NCBI GenBank assembly: GCA_940337035.1
Contig: CALNHX010002665.1
Location: 62,001 to 126,000 of the forward strand
Length of the DNA stretch: 64,000 nucleotides
From: Agriotes lineatus
Taxonomy: Eukaryota; Arthropoda; Insecta; Coleoptera; Elateridae
Reading direction: 5' to 3'
Part shown: positions 56,200 through 64,000 of the stretch, piece after piece
How positions within the stretch are numbered: position 1 is the first letter of the stretch
Layout of the letters: every line of letters begins with the position of its first letter
Notes under the pieces: model-generated
What the model was told of the DNA's origin: nothing
Databases searched by the model: none
What the model saw: the letters and a program-made list of their open reading frames with translations, nothing else
Position numbers and translations under genes: made by a program

Positions 56200-58440
56200 T
56201 TTGATTGTATAAATCTGGAATTCCCTTTCTGCCTACTGTAAATTATAAAACCACACATTTGTCCTCCTCCTTCAATTAACTTAAATTTCAACCAATTAAT
56301 GAAAAAAAATAGCCGTTAAAGAAATCATAAATAAAGGATTTCTAATAAAAACTTAAACAAGACAAAAATAGTTGGGCATCCTGTGGTTTTAGAACAGCCC
56401 CTAAAATATTAATTAGTTTTAAGGCATTTACGTTTTTATTATTTTAATTCTATACAGCTATACTATTAACATTGCCGTCAATTATTTTTGGTAGCAAACT
56501 ATAGATCACACTACTAACCCTATAATAGTTTCAAAGCAACTATATTTCAGAATATTCGCTTAATGAGTAAATTAGCGGAAGTAGTGACTCACTATAAAAT
56601 TGTGTAAGAAGGGGAATTTTAGTTACGAGTTTATCGTCATAGTAGTTGGTTCTACAACATTATATTGTTATTATGTTCTTTATATATTAAAATGGTTTTA
56701 TGTTATAACAATAATCATTATACTTTAGCTATTACATCTGACTTTTTACTATACTTTAGTTTATTTTCAATCAATTATTTTGTAAAATTGAATTTTTAGT
56801 AACATATTTCCCCTTTTATAATTATGGATTATCAATATTATTAAATCGCTAACTCTGGTAGAAACATTTTTTTACTCTTAACTGAAACACAGGTCGGATT
56901 CGTTTATAATCTAGACTGCTTCTATTCCTGAAATTTGATTCTCTTATTTCATGACAGCTTGTATGTGTGTCACCTGTCACTTTGAATTATGCAAGTGCAG
57001 AATCAATTACAAATACTTTCTCGTTACATAACTTGTTATTCAACAAATATCAAATAGCAAGTCCTTCCCTCTTTAAAATTACCTCACTTCTATCTTTTTC
57101 TTTCAGTTTTTTATTTAAATACTTGTATTCTGTCATTTGTTCATGGACTTTGATACTCTCCTTTACCAAGCCAAACGCATCCAGAAATCTCACAAAAATC
57201 TCCCAACGTCCAAACAAATCCTAGTACGAACTCCTTCAAAACACCTGGATCCGCCAACCGCCTACCAACTTTCTTCAGTAGTACTGTCAGCAGCAAACGC
57301 CATCCACGTCTTCCTACCAAAATCCTCAAGCCACCGACGACCAACTATCACGAACCTCGACTAGATGCAAGTTACAAGAAGCTTGTCGAATTAGAACTCG
57401 ATTAGATGAAAACCTCCTGCCCACTCTGCTAACAATCTCGATGTAAACCACTTCTAGTAAAACCATTCCATTTTTTTCATCCACATCGTCTTCACATCTT
57501 TTAATGTTTTAACATTTACTGTTATATACCAAACAGCTTTTAACTTTTATAAAGGGTTTATTTTCGTAATTTTAACCGCTTACAAACGTATTACATGTTT
57601 TTGTATCAAATTATTTTTACATACTGATAAATAAAAAATATCTCGTTAGTGATTTAGTTTAGCGTATATTTTATATTTCTCGAATAAGTATTTGCCATTA
57701 ATTCTCCACTTCATTTCAGATAATAATTAAATTATGTTAGAATTTTACTGTTTCTTATGTAGCTTCATTCAATTGAATTGTAAATTCCATTTCTTTTCTT
57801 TGCTAAATAAATTTTAATAATTTTTATATGCTTTTCATACTTAAATTCATCTTTGTAATTTTAATGCTGTATTCTTTTAACCATATTAATTTGATTAAAC
57901 CCTTATACTAAAGACCATTACAGTATGTTACTGTAAATAAAATAGTGAAATTAATTTAACTATAACACGGAAAAACGGTTTCTTGATGGAAGTACGGCAG
58001 AATATTTTAAAAAGAAAAAAAGTATCTAGTATAAACTTTCAAAATAGATTTGTTCCTAGGCTGCCATTTAATAATAATAGTGGTCTACTTATGAATTTAT
58101 TTTGTTTAGAAAATGAATTGGAATTGCTTATTTCCAATGCAATGACTTAAGGAGAATAATCAAGGGAAAATGTCAGCATATTAACAAACATATAAAGAAA
58201 AAACAGATACTCAATGTGTTATGTGTAAAATTTTGATCAATATTAAAATTTGCGAATTTTTTCCAGCAATCGTGACACGCTTTGATGCTGTAATTTAATT
58301 TTGAAAATCCTTGAACTAGAGATTTTCCGCTATTTTAATATCTGGTTTTTGGAAATTGTCAATATCTAGGGATTCAGAATTCAGATATTGCTCCTGGTGC
58401 TTAATTGAGTAAATTAAAAATAAATTTTATTCTTCAAAAT
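56200..58440. other. Long A+T-rich stretch; C-rich block at 57150-57440
   Basis: The C-rich, G-poor plus-strand block (CACAAAAATCTCCCAACGTC and following) holds frames of about 70 codons on both strands without any domain. It resembles the block at 6560-6790 in composition only. The rest shows nothing recognisable. Confidence 0.4.
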
Positions 58441-58800
58441 CATCGAAAAGTCAGCATTTGTGTGTTGGTTCGACTGGTTAAACCAGGATGATACAGTATT
58501 CAGAAGCAGAACTCACCTGTGGTTACCCTCTACCTCAGACCTTTTCCCTGTTTGGTTACTTTGTAGTCATCGTCGGTAGATCTGCAACCGAAGCCGTTTC
58601 GTTGCGTTTTTTCTTCGTTCGACTGCACTCCGCACCTGCAGAAGAGCCTACGTTACCCTCGTGGTGGCTACTTGTTCTTATAGTCTGGCAACTTTTTTAC
58701 AACCCTTTGCTGGACACCCACCGTTGCTTCGACCCTCTTTTGGATGTTCAAAGTCAAATATCTGCGCCCCCTCATTGTAAACGATCTAGCGTGGTAAGCT
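58440..58800 (+). other. Unassigned block with a 104-codon frame
   Basis: The frame at 58488-58802 is hydrophobic in places (SWWLLVLIVWQLF) and ends beside a donor-like GTG|GTAAGC. The DNA is G+C-richer than its flanks. No family is recognised and the frame may be chance. Confidence 0.2.
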
Positions 58801-58804
58801 GATT

Positions 58805-60075
58805 CCCAAAATTTGAATAACACATTGTGATTGCTGGATCTTGACGTACAAATTGTGTGATTTGTTTAACATTGCTTGCCAGTTGTTTGGTAAGTTAACT
58901 GTAACTTTCTATGTTATATGACTTTGTTATTTTAGCGTCACTGATTTTTGGATGCATTCAGTTTTCCGATAGCAAACGAGTTCGGTTAACTACCACTATA
59001 GGAAATATCGAGGCCCTTTGTGCTTGCCAATGTTCTTCTTCTATTGGTAGTGTCTAACAGTTCTTACCAATGGGCATATCCGCGAGAATTTGGATTATTA
59101 ATTAATAGATATCACAGATCGGGCTTCTGTACATCGCTAAAGCACGAGATCACATTGCGCAGGTAATTACTTCAGCTATTATTTTTTGCAACAAAAGTAT
59201 GTACCTACATAAATATCGTGACATTTACAACAAATAAAACAACATAAAATGTATATTAAAATAACAATACTACAATTACACATTAAAATGAAATATACAT
59301 AACCTTAGGTTTGTATCATTTAAAAATTCAATATTGAAAGAATAGAGGCATCTGTCTTTTGAAAAGTTGGAAACTGCCTTTTGATCTCTCCGTTTCCTCA
59401 ATTTAATTTCTGTTATTTTCGAAGTGAATATCGTTTGAATAAATATTGGGTAACAGCAACTTCTATTTTGGTAGGGAAATTTACAGCTACAACTGTAGGC
59501 TTCCTGGTTTGAACCGCTCAAACCAGTAACGCTTCCGGACAACCCATCCCATTTCTATTTCGTACAGAAATCCTAAGTGCAGCAAATGACCAAAATATTG
59601 AAATTAGCTTATTTCATAGTAAAATTAGAATAGACTTACTAATACATAGATAATATTCTCTGTATCCTGTGAGTTAAGTTATTAACTACACCCATAACGG
59701 GAAGAAATTAACATTCCGTAATGTTAGTTACTTCGAGCTATTATATTTGAAACAATAGGTAATGTAAGGCTAGAGCCTTTGGGGCGTTATATCTTACATA
59801 ATACGCCTATATATACTGGTTGAAATAAAATGCGTGTTGCTTTATGGAACCAATATAATAAACTATTTATACATTTGTTTTCGATCGTCACCTTTACAAC
59901 ATAAACCAGGTGGCTAGATAGTTTCATTACTCTCACCCCCCCCCCACAAAAAGAAAAAATGTGAGAGGGATACCAGGTAAGAAAACTAATATAACCCCGT
60001 ATGAAAGCAGCAGGATTATATTTAGCTACAAAAAGTAACGACAATAAACGATAAATAACACAATATTACACATAC
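58805..60075. other. Spacer, mostly A+T-rich
   Basis: No gene recognised. A run of 11 C follows 59935. If the exon candidate at 60081-60134 is a terminal exon, its 3' UTR would lie here, but no clear AATAAA was seen on the minus strand. Confidence 0.35.
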
Positions 60076-60080
60076 ACCGG

Positions 60081-60134
60081 TCACACGAATCTGGGTCGTT
60101 CATCGAGCGTCTCCTTGTACTTCAGAAACGAAAG
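60081..60134 (-). other. Candidate terminal coding exon
   Basis: On the minus strand a strong polypyrimidine tract (CGTTTTTTCTCTCTTTTCCAG) with CATAACC, a possible branch site, precedes 60134. The 18 codons that follow read LSFLKYKETLDERPRFV and stop (60081-60083). The phase is zero. The tract is among the best acceptors in the window and the peptide has a natural charged composition, but the family is not recognised and so short a frame can be chance. A 5' UTR exon is also possible. Confidence 0.35.
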
Positions 60135-60429
60135 CTGGAAAAGAGAGAAAAAACGGCGAGGTTATGCACAAACAAGTAAAAGAATTATAGGCAACAAACA
60201 AATAAACACATGGAAGATTAGAAGCTTTGTTGATATAAAAAGTAGGCGGGATTAGCAGAATAAAACTGACTGTCTCGCCAATTTACTCCAGTGACATGTA
60301 GTTATTTGTGTTACCAAATTTAAAAAAAAGTTAATTATGTTCGCAAGTGCAGAAATGTGCGAGGTCCTATGTATGCGCCCCCCTCCTTCCGACATCGACC
60401 GATGTTTATGATTGAAGTTGTTTGTGTGC

Positions 60430-61190
60430 AGTTTATATCTCAGTAATCGGCAGGGACGTGCCTGGCGACGATACAAGACCGGACACGAGTTGTTGCTGCC
60501 TGCACGGACCAGAGTAGGTCTTGGGGGCATGCGGGCAACGGCAGCAGGCTGAGGCTGCGAAAGTGGCCGATGGACGAAAGTTGCATCGAAACGTGACGGC
60601 AGTGCATAATCGCACGAAAAAGTGAGTGCCAAACATGCAGATGCACAACGGACACGCCAGAACATGATGTCCGAAAATGTGAACTACATGTGGACTGTAT
60701 GCGAGGGAAAACGAAATAACAATTAGAAGAAGGCTGTGAAAGATTGCATGCAAACAAAAGGATTGTACATGCGAGAGTCGTGTAAAAACCTGAATTTTGT
60801 GAAATGCGGTGCAGGTATGTCCAAAACCCGCCGATGATCGCGCGGTGCCCACTGTAAGGAAGGAGTTGCGGCACACAAAGCAAAGGCGGATGTGTAGGAC
60901 GCACGACTGGAAGTGGTGCGGAAACTGCGCATGCACGCATGTCGGCGTCTGTGTATGCACGTGTACCCACAACGGCTGTAGAAACACCAACCAGACCGAA
61001 GAGAGACCGTTCATGCATGTTGAAGACGGAGTCTGTGAGGCGGTTGAGTACGGTTGCTGCTGCTGCACGACCGGTAACAGTGCGCACGGAATAAGCGAAC
61101 AGGGAGGCTGCTGAGATGCAGATTGCACTGAGGGAATCGATGGATGACAGAATTGCGTTTGTTCAGTTCGAGATTGACCGCACACATCAA
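60430..61190. other. G+C-rich, CpG-containing island with overlapping open frames
   Basis: About 750 bp of elevated G+C contain many CpG. Minus-strand frames of 250, 215 and 137 codons and a plus-strand frame of 101 codons overlap. Their products are rich in Cys, His, Ser and Pro without domains, which is what a stop-poor composition gives by chance. A promoter region, a non-coding exon or an unrecognised element are all possible. Confidence 0.35.
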
Positions 61191-61595
61191 TTATTAATTA
61201 AATGCCATTCTACTGAATTGCGACGGCATTTCCGTTTCAACCTTCTTTGGTAAGTTTGCGCAGGTAAAAGTAATATTTGTTGCTTATCTATTAATAAGTG
61301 GTTTGACATAAAGAACCTTGTGATCAGTTTGGTGCGATTGCTTACATAACACGGTGCTTCTGCTATCAAACTGTAGTGTTTTTGATTGATCGCATTATAA
61401 AATACCGACAGTGCAAGAGCTAAAATAACCTCAGAATTAAATAATGTACGTCCAAGCAAGTTGAAAAACGATTTTGCATATCAGAACTTGCAGGACTCCT
61501 CGTCCGTTATATGCTCAACATCGGCCTAAAACCGTTATAGTATATTACGATACAAGATCGGTAAGTGTCTTAAAACAGGCCGAGAAACAGTGTTT
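61190..61595. other. Spacer without recognisable genes
   Basis: A 90-codon minus-strand frame (61187-61459) has no domain. Nothing else was seen. Confidence 0.35.
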
Positions 61596-61599
61596 CTAT

Positions 61600-61910
61600 T
61601 TTTGAGGTCTGTTCCAGTAAGGCACTTAACAATCCAGTCTCATAACATTCTCTGTGCTATTGACTAATAAAAATAAAATTCCGTTGCATATTACAAATAT
61701 TGTTTGCCTAAATAAAGTGGGCGATTGTTGTTTCTATAGTAACCAAATACAAAACAATTTTCGATAAGTCCTAGGACCGCTATATTCATAACGGTCCTGT
61801 TATATTGTTGTTGTCCTATTAAACAACAAGGATACTGGAAGCTGACCTTGTAGTCACAAATATCATACCCGGAAACAAGTAAAAATAGGTTGGTAGCGCA
61901 AAATAATACT
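61600..61910 (+). repeat. Dispersed repeat F, contiguous copy
   Basis: This copy joins without interruption the two parts found separately at 42510-42770 and 44090-44205, and so shows the original order. TGAGGTCTGTTCCAGTAAGG starts it, and CGGAAACAAGTAAAAATAGG marks the right part. No coding frame. Confidence 0.75.
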
Positions 61911-61934
61911 AAAGTTTGATCAAAAATTATTTTC

Positions 61935-62068
61935 ATTTGGTATGGCTGTGGAATACTTGATAATTTATAAATGCAACTACATTTATAACTAAATGTCAAA
62001 TATCACATTTTAGTTTTAATTGAGTTACAGTTGAATTCATAAATTAGAAACTATTCCATAGCCATAAG
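61935..62068. mobile_element. Palindromic MITE E, copy 2
   Basis: GGTATGGCTGTGGAATA...TTTATAAATGCAACT and GTTGAATTCATAAATTAGAA, ACTATTCCATAGCCATA are inverted arms matching 42290-42437. The arms are more diverged from one another than in copy 1. Confidence 0.75.
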
Positions 62069-62084
62069 ACCAGAAGACAAAGTG

Positions 62085-62660
62085 CAAAGAAGACATTCAG
62101 CGTGGTATCGATGAAATGATGGATGTTCTCTTTCTTCAATTTATAGATATAATTTCCCCGATACCACGCTGAATGTCTTCAATGCAGTAAACGTTGTCTT
62201 CTTGGTTACCTTTCTTTGGTACAGCCAGCTTGAACTGTTTGTTGGCTGAAGCATGAACAACCAACAAGACCAATAAATCGGTGTCATTGCCAATTACGAC
62301 AGTCTCCTTTTCCTTTTTTTATTCGTCAATTGCTGTAAAAACGATCTTGGTGTCAGCATAACCTTCTGCCTGAATCATTTTGCAGCCAGCTTGCTGTAAG
62401 TGTACCGTGATAAGAGCAATTAGTTCCATCATGTTCTTACTATTAGTTAGAAGTTCTGCTTGTCTAAGAGCGACATTAATTGCATCTTCGTCTTTCACTT
62501 CAACATGTGTAGTAGTGGATGATCTGCGCAAATGTTGTTCATGTTTTGTGCTAGCTTCTTCACCATAACCATATGGCCTCCCTACTTCCCTGAACCTTTT
62601 ATATAATACACTTGGAGCGAAAATTACGAGGTCATAGGCGTTCATGCATTTTTTGGCCAA
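62085..62660 (-). pseudogene. Broken gene resembling eukaryotic PIN/FEN1-like nuclease proteins
   Basis: The ATG at 62660 opens a 113-codon frame with SSTTTHVEVKDEDAINVALR, MMELIALITVHLQQAGCKMI and QAEGYADTKIVFTAID. A stop follows. The same frame then continues KETVVIGNDTDLLVLLVVHA, KQFKLAVPKKGNQEDNVYCI and EDIQRGIGEIISI. The paired acidic words (EG.ADT and GNDTDLL) recall a nuclease-like fold in proteins common in insect and cnidarian genomes, often linked to mobile DNA; this is my recollection, not a search. The reading is lost at an inverted repeat (62095-62114 against 62160-62180). It is a truncated pseudogene. Confidence 0.6.
62095..62182. repeat. Inverted duplication at the end of the nuclease-like relic
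   Basis: AGACATTCAGCGTGGTATCG at about 62091 and CGATACCACGCTGAATGTCT at about 62159 are perfect inverted copies. The right one lies in the coding frame, so the left is a duplicated, flipped piece made when the gene was truncated. Confidence 0.85.
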
Positions 62661-62669
62661 ACAGAAAAA

Positions 62670-62960
62670 GTTACATTCTTACCACCTCCATATCTCCGTA
62701 ATCCTTTACTGGAGCGCAAAAATGCATAAAACCATTTTTATTGTAAATTAAATGTAGATTAATTTTATGTAAAATAGCGTTTGCGCTAAACTTCATAGTT
62801 AACAAGATATTTGCGAAAAACTGTTGCAACTTACCATTTTAGCACATTCCCACCCCCTCCCGCCTATACCCGAAGCGGAAGGTCATGCAACTTTTTACCA
62901 CTTATTAAGAGGAAAGTATTGAACAGTTTGCAGCAGGGTAGAACTTTTTTTTATGTTTGG
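62670..62960. other. Spacer between two element relics
   Basis: Includes a C-rich CACCCCCTCCCGCC block at 62847. No gene recognised. Confidence 0.4.
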
Positions 62961-62964
62961 GTTA

Positions 62965-63760
62965 AACCCTAGTTTTACTGTACTATTAAATAGCATTATG
63001 AATAGGACTTCCATCCAACTGAAACTTTAAATTATGAAGATTCTGTGATGGTATATCATCTAATATGTTCTAAAATACGTTCCCAAGAAAATTTAAAAAG
63101 CCATTTGCATTCAAATTACCCTCAAAGAAGAAAGGGCCAATTATTCGGTCATTTAGTATTCCACAGCAAACGTTAATTTTTTGTGAATACTGTCTCTTAG
63201 CATTTATGACGAATTTGGGATTCTCAGCTGACCAGTAACGGCAACTTTGATTTGAAACCACCCCATTTGTAGAAAATGTGGCTTTATCATTAAATACAAT
63301 TTCCATAATAAAGTTAGAATTATTTAGATATTCCCTTTGTAGCCAATAACAAAACTCTAATCGTCTTTCCTCATTTCCCACTTCCAATGTATGCAAAATC
63401 TTTGGCATATAAGCCTTTATTTTGTTTATTTTCGGGAATCTTCTAATATTTTCTCTGGGGATATCAAGGTTTAAACTAGCCGTTCTTATACTATCCCGGG
63501 GGTTGTTGTAGTATTCCAAAATATGGTCATTAAATGTTTCTCAAAATTCCAAGACGTCCATTATGCCTAATTCTAAGCAAGCTTTTTGAAACAGCCCCCG
63601 TCTCATTGAAAACTCTATTAACTCGTTGTCCAGATTTTTTCTAAGAAAATCGCTAATATGAATTCTTGAAATTTTACTACTGAACACTGATCTAGTAGGC
63701 CTTGGATTTTGTAGGAACATGGCATTTTTGGCTCCAAAAATACAGTTCATCAAGCTCTAT
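62965..63760 (-). pseudogene. Tc1/mariner-superfamily transposase relic
   Basis: Minus-strand reading gives, across frame changes, RVNRVFNETGAVSKSLLRIR (about 63560-63630), then the 149-codon frame 63519-63070 with DSIRTASLNLDIPRENIRRF, MEIVFNDKATF (first catalytic Asp kept, next Glu is Lys), CRYWSAENPKFVINAKRQYS and GNLNANGFLNFLGNVF. Beyond a stop come QNLHNLKFQLDGSPIHNAI near 62990-63045, carrying the second catalytic Asp. It belongs to the same transposase group as 1-744. Stops and shifts make it inactive. The third acidic residue is not visible. Confidence 0.82.
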
Positions 63761-64000
63761 CATTTTAAAAAAATCCGGTTAAAATCGCACAATAAATAAA
63801 GATTTTATATGGTGGCTCAAGAACAAATGGGTCACACTGTAGATGGACCGATCGAGAAATCCTTTTAGAATCAGTCTCGAAAAGAGCACAATAGTTGCCT
63901 TTGCGCGAAGGAAGCCAAAGAATGCTTCCCACCAAGAAAGGTGTATTGGTTATACACTCTAATAGTTATCGCAATAATAACATATGTGGCCTTGATGTGG
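63761..64000. other. Right edge of the window, no gene recognised
   Basis: Nothing beyond short frames. Terminal repeats of the neighbouring transposase relic were not identified. Confidence 0.4.

Noticed and set aside
58488..58802. 104-codon hydrophobic frame with a donor-like end
   Set aside because: Could be a membrane protein exon, but there is no recognisable family and no convincing acceptor. Left as an unassigned block.
60433..61185. Overlapping frames of 250, 215 and 137 codons on the minus strand
   Set aside because: Three frames are open over the same G+C-rich DNA, and their products have no domain or consistent codon use. This is expected from stop-poor composition.

Overview
This is an animal nuclear window, most likely an insect. 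It is A+T-rich, has no compact gene arrangement, and is dominated by decayed transposable elements. Insect affinity rests on mariner, Tc1-like and piggyBac-like DNA elements, several non-LTR retrotransposon families, tRNA-derived SINEs, and one host exon encoding the start of a dopamine-transporter-type SLC6 protein. A repeat-rich insect such as a beetle fits, but the order cannot be fixed from the sequence.

The one secure host gene piece is on the minus strand at 16428-16636: the N-terminus and first transmembrane helix of the dopamine transporter, ending at a consensus splice donor. I found no second coding exon down to position 1, so the next intron appears longer than 16 kb. Two weaker minus-strand exon candidates lie upstream, at 56011-56191 (strong donor) and 60081-60134 (very strong acceptor, then a short frame ending in a stop). 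Several G+C-richer, repeat-poor stretches (13.06-13.5, 16.1-16.4, 33.1-33.7, 55.5-56.2, 60.4-61.2 kb) stand out and could be host regulatory or transcribed DNA.

Layout. 0-8.5 kb: Tc1/mariner pseudogenes at 1-744 and 5.0-6.05 kb, a piggyBac-type MITE with TTAA ends at 3.88-4.53 kb, a retrotransposon scrap, and a SINE with an 11-bp target duplication at 8.2-8.44 kb. 12-23 kb: tRNA-like sequence, paired dispersed repeats, the transporter exon, an inverted pair of retrotransposon tails, a 1.3-kb repeat recurring at 34.7 kb, a triple palindromic tandem repeat and a mariner relic. 23.5-32.6 kb: a non-LTR element whose 3' tail is split by a palindromic Tc1-like element, then a satellite array with a three-monomer higher-order period split by a second non-LTR element. 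34-37.5 kb: a nest of repeats between CAGTGG.GTAGCCA-type inverted ends. 37.5-48.7 kb: many foldback/MITE units, SINEs and an RNase H-bearing retrotransposon end flanked by 70-bp perfect direct repeats. 49.0-53.6 kb: four tandem copies of a 1.14-kb unit. 53.8-54.9 kb: a large foldback element. 61.6-64 kb: a composite repeat, a broken nuclease-like gene and another Tc1/mariner-type transposase relic.

These sequences do not work together as a pathway. The window records layered transposition around a neuronal transporter gene. No intact autonomous transposon is visible, and no convincing new enzymatic system was found. The most informative items are the datable nested insertions, the higher-order satellite and the unusually long target duplication.
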